This document shows, in pieces, positions 13,305 through 26,010 of a DNA stretch of 51,817 nt. This stretch comes from Oppiella nova. Its lineage: Eukaryota; Arthropoda; Arachnida; Sarcoptiformes; Oppiidae. Location: assembly GCA_905397405.1 (NCBI GenBank), contig CAJPVJ010000041.1:1-51817 (forward strand), read 5' to 3'. Under the pieces are notes generated by a model. That model made no database searches. It saw only the letters and a list, made by a program, of their open reading frames with translations, and was not told the origin of the DNA. A program made the position numbers and the translations under genes. Numbering within the stretch: position 1 is the stretch's first letter; each line of letters begins with the position of its first letter.

Positions 13305-16300
13305 ATGAAATCGTCGATGTTTTGGATAATTATCGTATATTTTTATTACAACTTTCATACAAACGGAGTGAACTCAGGTATGTATGCATTGAGAGGACAA
13401 TTGTGTTTTGAAAAGAGTTATCGGATGTGTAGCTGTTATCACATAATGTTTTGAGTCCAATATTCGTATGATTGATGAAAATTTGAAACTTATTTTTCTT
13501 TTCAAAACTAAAAGTGTAAAAACCTATTGATATAAAAGAGAGGGAAACGCAAACGAAAAGTAGATATCTTTTTAGAAATCTTGAAATAAAAGTCGTTTTC
13601 GTTTTCATAGTTTGGTTTGCAATCTATTTTCATATTATAATAACACTATTTTCCGTCTATTATTACGGTCTCTCACAAAGTCATCAAATGATTTATTATT
13701 ATTGCTTTGCGAGCATCACATCACTTGTGATGCCATTCCATCCCTACTCTCCGCACAGATATGTATATAAAACTGCATTTCTGTATATATTTTATATAAA
13801 ATGGTTGCCTCCGGGCGATGGAAATCTATGCACTAATACTAATACTACAGAACTTTGCTGAAGACAACACAACACATGCCAGTGCTGTGGATGTGTTGAA
13901 CGGCAACAGAAAGAGCACCACTTATTCTCCTCCATTGCTATGCATTTCATGACAACACATCCAAAACCTGATGAACCAGTCTTTCCCGTGTAATCAACTT
14001 TTTTCGGTGGCAATCGGTGTTAACACTCGACTACTAACTTATTTCTCTCTCTCTCTCTCTCTCTCTCTCCATATTTATTAAAAGCACTTATTTTTTCTAA
14101 TTAAATGCCAATAGTTTTTTGATGATAAGCAATAGGAGTGAACCGAAAAGTTTTTGTCTATTCTTCCAACTCTTGTCTCTATTTTATATTTTTAGAAAAA
14201 GTGAAATAAAAAGAGTCGATAAGAGAAAGAATACAAAACCTCATTAGAGTTACAAAGTCTGGGCTCTGGAAACAATTGAATCAATTTATTGCTTCGGGTT
14301 ATTAGAAAAACTCATTCACTTTCACAATATTTAGGTTTTTCTTATATTTCTGTTAAAAAATCTTTTTTGTTAGAAAATTTTGATTTTTTTCTCATTTTCA
14401 CTGCTCGCACTTTCGTTGTGTTGTGTTTTATATATATTTTAGTGAATTATTGTATTATAACTTTTTTGTTGAATGCCTTTAATTATGTTTTTGAGCCAAA
14501 GTCTTGTCGGAGAGAAAAATCCCATTTTTGAGTTAATTTAAAAGACTATTCTCTGAAGAATTTTCTGCTAAATTTGCTTTCGGTATAAATTTTTAATGAA
14601 ATATTTTATAAAACAAATGTTGTGCTGAAAAGTAATTATATTTAATATATATTTCTGTCATAAGATGTCTTGTATTATATAAAATACATTTAATAATAAT
14701 TGCGTCTCTTTTGTCGTGCATTTGTCAGTCTTTAGACTTTGTTTTTAATCACTTTCTGATTCAGTGAATAACTGTTTACACACTTAAGTCGGACTCAAAC
14801 TAAACAGAAATAAGTGCCATACAGTACCAAAATTGTGACTCCTTTTCCTTTGTCTAAATGATAGTATCAATGCTTTGAAATAATTGCAGTCATTGTGTAG
14901 TCGATTGTAATATGACTTGAAATTGAGGAGAATTTTGCGACAATTGTATGTTTTGTACACAAGTCTTGAGACGAAAAAAGAGTGAATAAAAGTAGACGTG
15001 TTTTAGGCATTGGAAGCGATCGTTGCCAGTGTTGGCAGTGGTATTGGTTGAGGCAATGAAAGCCATTATCGTCCATCTGTAACACAATGACACTATAATT
15101 GCAGATCACATCAAATTTTATCATTTTCTCTGCAATCATATAAAACCACTTTTTGTTGATTTTGGTCTTTATTTTACGACTGCCTTTCCGTTGACGACGT
15201 TTTTTGGCATATCCTGTACCTGTAATATGTATCGCCTATCAGCCTATCATATAGTATATCCATAGTTGATATTATTATAGGGGGACTAATGACCCCCCGC
15301 TCACCTCCGCCACTCACTTCTCGTTGTAATGATATCACAAAATTGAGAGTTTTTGGTCTCCGATAATCATATAGTGTTTGAGTTCTCATTGTTGTATGTT
15401 TTCGATTGGTTTGCATTTTATGCTTCACTTTCCAAATGAGGTCTCAGTTTTTACACAACTATCTGGGGTTGAGGTCACTTTCGGTGACACTTTAATAATG
15501 ACTGCTTAGCGGTCTATCTCAGCGTATGAGTTGTTTACCTGTCTGTCAAATATGTCATTTAATCTCTATTTATACGAAAATATGTTTAACAACTTTCCCA
15601 GAGATATGAACTCCAAATACGGCATACAATTAGATGTGGTGTGTGTTTGCATTCTTTCGATGCAATTAATTCTCATAAAACTTATCAAAATATTGAAGTT
15701 TTGCAAATCCCAAACCAAACATTTATATTATATATAAACTATAAATTATCGCACAAATATTACTGAACTTTGTTTTTGTTTCCCAAACTATAAAACATTT
15801 ATTGTATTCAAATGTTTTCCCCAGTACTTTGAGTTAAACTAACATTTTTCATGAAATTATATTTTTTGTTTTCCACATATATTTCGCTTTTATTATTAAA
15901 TTTATGTTTCAAATACAGTAAACTTTTCTTTCTCTTTCCATTGAAAGGAAATGTATTTCTATTTGAGATGTGAGCCTCAAATATATTCTTTGTTGCGGTT
16001 ATTGGATATGATGTTAGGATGAGTGGGATCTATAGGTGCGAACCGAATGACAGGTTTCTTCACTTTTCAATACATAATCAAAGAGAAGTGTCTGTCTATC
16101 AGTCTGTCTGACCACTAAGTATTACAATTGATATTCAGATTTTTCTTTAAATAACAAAAAAGCAATTGTTATGAAGTGTTTGAAACACACCATTCACTCC
16201 GCAATAGTATATATTATTCGCATTTGAATGTTGAGTGCCTTTCCCTTCAATTGTCGATGCGATGGATGTGTCGGACAATTAGCCATCAATTTTCGATGGC

Positions 16301-19300
16301 TGTGCCGCCGCTCGGCTCAAGAGATTTCACTTTTTGATATCAAATACGAATGAAATGAACAAAACACAGACTTCTTCTCAATATTTTCCTCAATTTATTT
16401 CATTCTCTTCTCTTCTTCTTCTCTCTTCTCCAGTCTTCCTCTCAATTCATATTTTGTTTGCAAATCACGAAATCTTTTATTTTGCTCTCTTCAGAGACTG
16501 TCAGTTCCTTTTCATACCCACCCCTCCGATGGGACCCCCATTTTTTCGGGCACTCATTATAAACTTATAGTTATATCAAATATATATTGAATTTTTTTTA
16601 TAAAAAGCTCTTTCAGAAGTTGAAGAAAAAACTTTCAATGTTTTGTCCGCTTTTTTAATGTACACCGAATTTAAAGTAAATTTGTGGAGAAAAAAGTCCC
16701 AACTCTTGATTGACTTGACTTTAATTGGTTTACATTTAATTGACTTATCTTTCGGTTTAATTTTAATTCTCTTCACTTATTATATCAATACATTTGATCG
16801 CGAAATGAAAAGCAAAAATAAAATGACTTTTTTTGCTTAATAAAACTTCGTAAGAGGTTTTGGTTTTGAAACTCAAATGTTTGCAAAATATTTCTTTTCA
16901 ACACATATTAAGTGGTGAACTCTATTCCCATATATATCTGGTTTTAGTCGTTGACAGCCACTCGTATTAATGAGTAGATTAAGTGATGGAATGTTGAATA
17001 GTATTTACAATTAGTTTTGAGTTGTTCATAATTTTTTACATTTAATTATGCGATTGAATGGTTTGACAGAATCAGACAAAACAATTATCCTCTGATCTTA
17101 GGATTACAAATGGAGGTTAGAGTCGATAAGAGGGTAGAGAACACAAGGAGTGAGTGTTTGTTATGTCTTGGGATTGATTGATAGTATTGATTGTCTGTCG
17201 AGCACTTAGTCTCTAAATTGAGCGTTTGGTTCATTGTATGTACGGCACAGACATCACACAAAAAGTGGATGTACTAAACGGCTGGATGTAACCGTACTAA
17301 CAGTCCTAACCATTAGATTCAATTCGATTTGTTGGAGAATTAATGTTTTCTTTTATTAGTTACTATTGTTATGGTTGTTAACAATCAATACTCAGATTTA
17401 TATAAAGCAAACCTTATGGTGCGCACAGGGTGGACAGGCTTCCCTCGGCCCTCCATTGCCTTGTAATCTGTCATAATAGTAATCATTGATTATCATTAGT
17501 TCCATATTAACTAAACTGATGGCCAATACTTGTATCTCTCTCTTCATAAATGGAAATGAAATTGACTTTTATTTCACTTACAGCTCACTAATCGGTGTTT
17601 TGAAGACTTAATTGTTTTTCTTTCATTTCGATTGTCTTCTCATCACTATTTCAGACAATCAAAGACTTTATCTAAAAATGTTATCAAATGCCAAACAATT
17701 GATTGCAAATAGAAATTACAAATGGATTGAGAGTTGAAAAGCGAGTGAAACAATAGTGTGATAATAGCTGTGAATTGAAATGCGAGGCACATCTCTGAAT
17801 GACTATATCATAAACTAATGTATAATTTCTATGTCTGTCCGACAGCTGCAGTCAATGTCCGGCCGCCCAGATATCGGACGCTTTACGCGTGTGAGGGCTC
17901 ATCCCTGGAGATCGTGTGCGAAGAGGGAACTCATATCAACCTAATCCGAGCCAATTTCGGCAGGTTCTCCATCTCCGTGTGCAATGACAACGGAAACGTC
18001 GACTGGAGTGTCGACTGTATGTCTCACCGATCGTTTCGAGTGATGCAGGAAAGGTATGACAATCATCTCATCCCTCATTAGACATCCCTCTCCTTCGTTA
18101 ACGACTTTTGCAAAGCAAATGATCGGTTTTATCGACAGTTTAGTTATCAGTCCTTCTAAATGAATGCATCGAATAATTGAAAAATATTTTTGATTAATAG
18201 CTTTTCAGTTGCTTTGAATGCCTTAGAAAACGCTAACATTTAGTGTTATTTGCTTTTGCAAAATAGTTTAGATTCTAAAAGATTATTATAATTTTAATTT
18301 CGTATTCCTATACTTAACATGAGATTTGCATAAATTTTGTGTGACTTAAACATTGTCTCAATTTGTGTGTCGATAATAGCTGTGGTATGAAGAGGTCGTG
18401 CAAACTGCCGGCGTCTGCCAACGTGTTCGGTGACCCCTGTTTGGGGACTTTGAAGTATTTGGAGGCACACTATCAGTGTATGCCTGGTATGTATGACCAC
18501 ACTATCAGCGCCAGAGATGCCTAAACTTGAACTTCAATTTATTTGATTGAATATCGCATCGAAAGGCATTAGTTATTATGATTGCAATTAATTGTCATTT
18601 TTTGTTGTTTTCACTCCAATGCCCATCAGATTACCCGCAACTGCCGTACTCCACACCCCGTCCTAACTATTCATTTAAGAATCCATTAATACCTTCGTAT
18701 GAGTCCAACGATCGTAACCACAACGCCGAGAGCACCGGGTCGTCGCCTAATCCCAGAATTATATTTCCGGAATCGTATAATCCGTCGCAAATCATGCCAT
18801 TCCCTGCCATTGAAATGGATTCAAAGGAATCATTCGTTAGCGAAACGGCGTCTAAGAAGACAATAGAGACGAGCGATAACTCGCAGCCATTTGATGGCTA
18901 TCCCCGGCTTAATGAGAACGACATCCCACCGCCCGTTAATCCACCGGTGATTTCGGATAACGAAACGCCAGTTATTAACTCAGAAAACGACAAAACAGTG
19001 ATAACTAGTGACCAGAATAAAGATGACAACAACGCCCGTCAGTACTACTCGTCCACACCAGAGACCAAATGGATTAGCGGTGATTCCGATAGGGATTCAA
19101 TCAATACTAATAAACACAACAATAATAATGAGAACATTGAAAGTAATGGCAATTCCGATAATAACGACAACATTATAATGCATGAGAACAACGAAAGGGC
19201 GGTCGACCTAACCCTCGATCACTGTCAGCCCAGCTTTTCAAGAGGTCTTTCCTGGAACTGGACTCTTGTGGGACACACAGCCAACCAGTCTTGTCCGGGA

Positions 19301-22300
19301 GGGGCCAAAGGACTGGTCCGCTGGTCGTGTGTCTACTCTAATGGAAAGCCACATTGGACTCCATTAATGGCCGATATGTCCGACTGTTCATCACTTTGGA
19401 TCTCACATCTCGAGACTCGTGTCAACTCTAACGCAGAATCTGTGGTCTCATTAGCCGATGAATTGGCCAAAAGTTGCAAAGAGAAGACACTCTTTAGTGG
19501 AGACCTGTTTAGAGCCACAGATATTATCAACCAATTGGTGATGAGAACAGAGGCCGCCATATATGAGACATACGATGAAAACCAAAGACATCATGTCGTC
19601 AGAGAAATGCTTAATGTATTAATCATTTGCTTAATTATCATTCAGTCATTCGTAGAGCTAGTTATTAATTATTTTGTTTTTTGTGTTCAATAGTCTGTTC
19701 AGGACATCGTAAGCAGTCTATTAGATGATAACCAAATGGAGTCGTGGAATGAACTGTCAACTAATGACCAAAAAACTGCCATCAATTCAATGTTGAACTC
19801 ATTGGAGAGAATGGCATTACTGATGGCCGACACTAAACAGCAAACCAGTGATTATCTGAGAGCTCATCAAAATATTTGTGAGTTTTTGTTAATTACTTTG
19901 AATATAAAAACTTGTATTTAAATTGAATATTTCTTTTCTGTTTAGTTGTTTCGATTCACATCCGATCGATAGCCTCATTGTCTTATGGCTTACATTTGCC
20001 ACCAATTGTCGATACGTCCGAAGAGATGCCAAACTCGTTGACTCTGCACTCAAATACCGTATACCTGTCGCCACAGACTCTCACAGAGTATTCGTCGACC
20101 TTTGGTTTAGTGAAAGTTGTGTTTTTAATGTACAAAAAGTTGGCTCATCTCATGAAACCAGAGCACGAGGGCTCCGAACACTACCCGGTTATGATGACAC
20201 CGGATGGTGGACTCACTCCACTCAACTCGACCAGAATCATCAATTCGGAGATAATCGGCATTTTGTTAAACCGCGAGAGGTATACACCTCTGAGTGAACC
20301 GATTGAGTTCACACTGAAACACCTTCACACTGAAAACGTGACGAACGCTAAGTGTGTCTTCTGGGACATCGACCGCAGAGACTGGTCAGACCAGGGCTGC
20401 CATACTGTCCGCTCCAACCGGACGCACACACAATGCAAATGCAATCATTTGACTAATTTTGCCATTTTGATGGACGTCAACAACATCGAGGTATGCCATC
20501 GATTGACTTATGACGAGTTAATCTCTTTCTGTAATTAAAGCCCAGAATTAATACGTTTTGATTTTTTAATTAATCTAATGGTAGATCTCATCTGGAAATG
20601 AGTTTGCATTGCGTGTCATAACAGTGATCGGTTGCACCGTATCTATCATATGCCTTACCATTACGTTTATTACTTTAGTCTCATTCAGGTATGCGTTGAT
20701 TACTAAACAATTATTTTTAATCATTAATTTTTTGTTGTTGTCAAACATAACCGAAAATATATTGAAACTAAAAATACTTTCTTTTGCTGTGCTTTCGCCT
20801 GATTTGGTAAACTCCAGGAGCTTAAGGAGTGTGCGGACAACCATTCACACCAATTTGTGCCTTTGCCTCATAATCGCTGAATTGATTTTTCTCTTGGGTT
20901 CGTGTTTTTCACACATTTTATGCAAATTTAGTTAATTTATTAATTAATTTGTGTTTTTTCTAATTACTGAATACAGGAATAAATGAGACAAAAGTCAAAC
21001 TAATCTGTGGTTTAATAGCCTGTGGTCTTCACTACTTCTTTTTGGCCTCATTCTTATGGATGTTCTTCGAGGGCTTTCAGCTCTACGTTATGTTAATCGA
21101 AGTCTTCGATCACGAGAAGTCACGAATCAATTGGTATTATCTGTTGTCATACGGAGTTCCCGCTATTTTGGTCATCATATCGGCCATCATTGACCCCTTG
21201 TCTTACGGAACGTCTAAATACTGTTGGCTTCGATCCGATAATTACTTCATTTGGGCTTTTGTTGGACCCGTCATCGCCATACTTATCGCTAATATAATAT
21301 TCCTCTCCATCGCAATGTCCACAATGTGTCGACACATTCCGCACATCACATCCAATAAGACCAAAGAACAGACAAAACTGACAAATATTAAGTAAGTTTA
21401 GGGTTTCATTTCTAGTGAAATGTAATCAATTTATTTCTTACTAATTGAACTAATCTTTTGTTTTATCAAATATTACTAATCCTGTGGTGAATGCGATCTT
21501 TGATTAACTCATTATTTTATTTTCCATTTCTAACTCTTCTTAAAATCACTCCAAAAGTGGTGAAAATGTCTCTGATTTGAGGCGAAATAGTCTTAAGTAA
21601 GACTTTATTTTCATTTTTTCATTTCACTAAACTTTTGAACACTTTATTAAATTAATTTCGTATTTGATTAGGATTTGGATTCGCGGATCACTGGCACTGG
21701 TATTCCTGTTGGGCATCACCTGGACGTTTGGTCTCCTATACCTGTCGCGAGAATCCCTATTCATGGCCTACTTGTTCACAATCACCAATTCATTGCAGGG
21801 ATTATTCATATTTGTGTTCAATTGTCTCACTAACGATAAAGTGAAGGCAGAGTACCGGAAGCTGTTCTCCGCACTCAATCTGAAGCCAATATGTCTCGAC
21901 TCGACGCCTTCCAAGTCTGTCGACACCACCAGAGAACAGATGCCTTCGTCATCGCTGTCCGTCGCCGACCACAGGACCAGTCTTTACGTCAATAACTCGA
22001 GCAATATATCGCATCCAAAGGACTCGTCAGTCATTAATGTGTTTCCGGTGACCAATGCTGTCAATTGCGAGCCACTCATTGGCACATCTGGTTTACCGCC
22101 CAATGGTCTCAACATGAGTGCACTGATGGCCAGCACCGGCACTGAGAGCCCGAAAATGCGTCGAATGACTCACAAGTATTACCTGACGGACGACTCCAGC
22201 GATTACGGCTGCAAACGACTGCAACAGAGCCGGTGTCGCGAGATCTACGCCCTCCACGGCGGGCCCCACTTGGCCTCCCACTCCCCCAACTTCATTGAAC

Positions 22301-22845
22301 ACATCTACGAGTGCATCGATGAGGACCCATATGTCGCCAAACTATTACTGCCAGCCATTCAACGCTCACTCGACGGACAACACGTCCGCACTCTTAGCGA
22401 TTCGTCGCGTCATTCAGACAATAGACCATTGATTTCGTGTTCAACGTCTTCGCCCAGAAGTCATAACTTTCATATTCAGCAACAAAACACCGGTATGTCT
22501 TGCAATTGGAGCTCAATTTGAGACATTTGTTTGAGTGAATGGTTTTAATCGTGATTTTCTGGTGTTTCAGGCAATCATTTACCGGCGATAGTGAAGGACA
22601 ACACCAACAATAAGACGACAATAATCTGTTCCAACCATTTGTCGACATCGAGTCAGCCGACTGTCGCCCTATTGAATGGCAATAATCAAGTGATTTGTTG
22701 TACGCTTAATGACCACCAGTTGTGTGATCACAACAATCAACAGACAATTAACAGCCATTTAAGGCAACAGTATTTAGTGACAAATGGTTTAAACAATTTA
22801 AATAACTGTTTGCCGAAGAATCGACACCTCAGTAGTGACTGTTAG
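13305..22845 (+). CDS. Cirl: Latrophilin / Cirl adhesion G-protein-coupled receptor
   Basis: Coding exons: 13305-13377, 17846-18053, 18380-18486, 18630-19615, 19694-19877, 19946-20490, 20585-20688, 20818-20897, 20977-21391, 21558-21596, 21672-22492 and 22571-22845. All junctions are GT-AG and in phase, giving 3837 nt (1278 aa). Order: signal peptide (1-24); rhamnose-binding lectin domain (about 26-129, ending [18 protein letters not shown]); Ser/Pro/Asn-rich linker (130-325); HormR (about 328-390); GAIN domain closing with the GPS motif [13 protein letters not shown], predicted cut L688/T689; seven membrane segments (about 712-990); long cytoplasmic tail. There is no olfactomedin domain, as in other arthropod members. 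The family signals in neurons, including mechanosensation, and binds teneurins; this is family knowledge. The start is the only ATG giving a signal peptide. An upstream 5' untranslated exon is implied by the acceptor at 13286. Confidence 0.96.
13378..17845 (+). other. Latrophilin intron 1 (4.5 kb)
   Basis: The intron lies between the signal-peptide exon (donor gtatgt) and the lectin-domain exon (acceptor gacag). It contains a CT tract at 14043-14069 and otherwise AT-rich sequence. I found no coding exon, RNA gene or clear transposon in it on either strand. Confidence 0.85.
21558..21596 (+). other. Cirl: 39-nt latrophilin micro-exon in intracellular loop 3
   Basis: It has an acceptor AG at 21556-21557 and donor gtaaga at 21597. 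Length is a multiple of three and both edges are phase 2, so inclusion adds 13 residues ([13 protein letters not shown] after the shared Asn/Lys codon) and skipping leaves the frame intact. It falls between membrane segments 5 and 6, the loop that contacts G proteins. It has the properties of an optional cassette exon; whether it is alternatively used is inference. Confidence 0.75.
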
Positions 22846-23868
22846 GACCTGTGGCCACAACTGCACCACAAACTCATGTGTCAAACATATAAAGACTATT
22901 GAAATCTAATCAAAAACTGTTTGCTATATTGGACTCAATTCCCAGTTATTGTGATCTTTTAGTCTTCATTCGTGCCATCAATGAAGACATCGTTTTGACG
23001 GTTAATGCGAAAAGCGATTCAAAACTGGATTTTGAAAATAATTTGTGATATTTTTAGACAAACTTTTAAAGAAGTGTTTAATATTTGATATGAAATCATA
23101 TTAACTATGATTTGGTTAATAAGTATTCAAACGAACTGCTCATCGATTCATTAAATTCTCATTAATTTTATATAAAGTTTTTGTATACAAACTATACAAA
23201 CATTTAATGCATTTGTAAATACTTTTTAAATTAATTATAAATAATTATATTATTATACTATTTCCTATTATAAGTTATTTTAATTGTATTATAAATAAAA
23301 AGCTTTTAAAATATTTAAATTGTGTCTCATTTTACGGTTATTTCTCACAAATGCCTCCTTTTTATACCGCATATAATCACAGAATAAGTGACAGAATCAC
23401 AGAATTTGTGGCAAAATTCATATAAACTGATTGATAGACACCGCAGTGACAGACATACACCCCATCGTAAAACTACATAAAACTAATCAATTGCTGGACT
23501 CGAGACCAATCGAGGAGTAGTCTCTGGTTATAAGCCTCAGCTCTTTAACCCTTTCCCTGCACTTAATCCGTGAACTCAATGTCCAGCGATCGATGGTTTT
23601 CTCGCAATACAATATGATTGCAGATAATAATAGTATATAAACACAAAAATAGTATTAAATAGAGTTTTATGAGTCGTTGGTTGAAATAAAAGCTTCAGTA
23701 ATAAAAATAACTTTCATTCAAAAATAAAGTCAAATAGAAATGCAACTTCTCTTAGTCCCGACACGACTGCCACCACTCCTATCCCGAGTCCCGGCCAGCG
23801 AGCTGTTCCCTAAACACCTATCAATGGATTAGACAAATGTTTAATGAATGAGACAATGAATCCATTGG
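22846..23868 (+). other. Latrophilin 3' UTR and intergenic sequence
   Basis: AT-rich sequence follows the TAG stop at 22843-22845. A poly(A) signal at 23294-23299 would give a 3' UTR of about 470 nt. Further AATAAA motifs on the same strand at about 23684, 23704 and 23723 could give a longer form. No other gene is visible. Confidence 0.6.
23294..23299 (+). promoter_or_regulatory. Poly(A) signal AATAAA, latrophilin
   Basis: Canonical AATAAA lies about 450 nt after the stop in an AT-rich 3' flank. Confidence 0.5.
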
Positions 23869-24678
23869 TTAACCGGCCGACCGCTCAAAGTGTGGCACCG
23901 GTTGTCTGAGGCTAAGGCCACGTTTGAGGCCAGGGATGGACTTCGAGGCGTCGGTCAGAATGAGTGGCGATGTGTCGGAGAAGTGGTCTGTGTTTGGGAC
24001 CAGAGACGAACCCAACGTCGGGATGAGTCGAGAAGACGAATGGTTTGTGTGGACACAAGTGGTGCTCCGGGAGGCTGACCAGGATTTGCGTGTCAAGGGG
24101 TTGGGTAGTCGTGAGGCACAACCAGTTTGGCGACGGGTATGCGAATCCTTCCAAACACTGTGTTTGAGTGCCGCGAGTGAGCCATCAATCTGGAGATGGG
24201 GGCAGTGGTGGGGAAGGACTGGTGTGAGAAACAGTAGCCATTAGTGGTGCACATCGTTGTGATGACCACTGTTTCAGTGGATTGGGAGGTCTTCAGGCGA
24301 CTGATGGGCGGAGGTGTAGAAGCGGACGTCTTGGGAAGGCGTGCGTACCGTCTGATCGGTGGCCGACACGTCAGTCGCCGTCTAAAGCGACGATCCGTTG
24401 GCACAACTGGTCGTCACGTCTTGAGGGCTGCGGTAGACCTGAAAGGAGTGGTTGTGTTGTGAATGGCTTTGGTTGTGATGTCTGTGTTGGCGATGGACTG
24501 ACTGTCTGTCGGCGACGGCATAAAGAGCGCCAGAAGTGACTGGTCTTCGCATTGGAGACTCAGTTGTCGTCCAATCCATCGGATGAGTGGCTGTCGACTG
24601 GGCGTCGGTGCGAGCCGTGAGTGAGTGAGACATCTGTTTGGCGTTCCCTTTGAGTCCGTTATTTAAGACACCATTCAT
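23869..24678 (-). pseudogene. GC-rich coding-like tract with no single open frame
   Basis: This 0.8-kb block is clearly GC-richer than its surroundings. The minus strand shows strong coding-like codon choice (C- and G-ending codons), but in shifting frames: 24678-24382, then 24404-24093 in a second frame, and 24154-23912 or 24096-23869 in others. The predicted text is rich in Ser, Thr, Pro, His and Gln (for example RQSVHRQHRHHNQSHSQHNH), as in disordered tails. No known domain is recognised. It could be a decayed or retrocopied gene, a lineage-specific gene with uncorrected base errors, or a tail whose introns I cannot place. It begins just after the poly(A) signal of the gene at 24791-26010, so it is probably not part of that transcript. 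Confidence 0.4.
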
Positions 24679-24702
24679 TCATTTGATTAGAAAATGAAAA
24701 CT

Positions 24703-24708
24703 TTTATT
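24703..24708 (-). promoter_or_regulatory. Poly(A) signal AATAAA for the 24791-26010 gene
   Basis: TTTATT on the + strand (AATAAA on -) lies about 80 nt past the stop codon of the minus-strand gene ending at 24791, in an AT-rich 3' flank. Confidence 0.6.
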
Positions 24709-24790
24709 AATGTTATATAAAGTGATACAGAATTACATGAGTTATACAGAAGTCAATCAAATGATTGTTTACAGGAATAGTGACTCATAT

Positions 24791-26010
24791 TCACAACAAT
24801 TGTGTCAAATGTATGGAAGTGTTGCCGATTCTGACCATTGAGTCGAGTCTGAGGTTTCTCTTCAATACGACCGCAAACTGATGGCTATATTTGTGGTCAT
24901 TCTTAGGCTCTTTGTCTCCAATGGGTTCACCACTTGTTGGCAACGATTTGTCCGCAAATTCCTTCAAATCGAAAGTCATTTGCCAGTCATTGGTGTCCTG
25001 TTGTCCACAGATCTGTGAATCCGATTGTCTGTCCAATGGATCCCAAGAAACCAATCGATCCAATGGTTGTCTGTCTTTGCTTTGTTTGAGTCGATTGATG
25101 CCAACAGACAGTGGTTTGCAGTGAAGGCACAGAAGTCTTGACTTCCAATTGAGTCCACTCTTGAGTCTCAATCGCTTCTCCAGTGATTGTCTTCGAGTGA
25201 ATCCATAGTTCAATTCAATTCGACTCAACGGTTGTTTCAATTCCCAGTTCTGTGTCTTAGACTCGATATTCTTCGCGAGCCATCGGTTGTAATATCCGTG
25301 CGATTCCTCCACAAGAGTCTCATTCGTGGGATATGTCGGCGATTGTATGGATAGAGTGGACATCCATTGGACGATCTGTTGGTCACACAGTGGTGTGAAT
25401 CCAAGAGTTGTGGCCAACGATTGACTCAATTGTGAAGTCATTTCGAGGCGTGAAATGAAACTCAAGACTCGTTTCTCTCTTGTTTTCGAAGAAGTTTTCG
25501 CTTTTGATTGTCTTTGTCTTTGCCTTTGGTTTTGTGAGTCAATCGCAGAGCACTTCGTTTGCGACACTTTTTGGTCACAATTTTGTGTCCATTCGTGTGG
25601 ACCGACAGTCTGTTCTGTCTTTCGATGAGTTGTCTCTCAGACATCACTTCATTGGTGTGATTGTCGACCACTTCGGCACCCGTTCTCTCGATGACTCTCA
25701 ACGGGAACTCCTCTTTGAGTTCTTTCATGGGTTTTGTGACCAAATGATTGGTTTGAATGAGATTTAAATATCTCATGAATTCTTGCGATTCTATGCACTG
25801 AATGTCACTCTCTTTGGATTCAATGGGAAGGGAAGCGACGGTTGGATTGAAATACTTATTATAGGAATAGATATCGTATTTCTGGATCTCCTGAATGGAC
25901 AGCCTTTTGATGACAACTTTTGCCACTTTTGGGTTGTCTTTGAGATCATTGTTGCAGTTGTTGTGGATTTGGTCATTGAATGTGAGGAATGAGTTGTCTT
26001 TGGGACTCAT
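24791..26010 (-). CDS. Unrecognised lysine/glutamine-rich protein, one frame change
   Basis: From ATG at 26010 one frame runs to a stop at 25462 (182 codons). A second frame, open by 25567 at the latest, runs to TGA at 24791. The two overlap in a Lys/Arg/Gln-rich stretch, and together they would make a protein of about 400 aa. Codon choice is gene-like throughout and an AATAAA follows the stop, which argues for one intronless gene whose frame moves once by -1 (or has lost one base). The overlap is too short for an intron of the local size (at least 58 nt). The N-terminal part is acidic/polar with a YDIYSYNKYFNP segment; the middle is strongly basic, suggesting a nuclear protein; the C-terminal part has Trp/Arg-rich segments. 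I do not recognise the family. Confidence 0.55.

Noticed and set aside
24241-24400. Polarity flip as the cause of the frame changes in the GC-rich tract
   Set aside because: Reading this part backwards gave stops in all frames, so the flip that explains ALDH and ephrin does not explain this tract.
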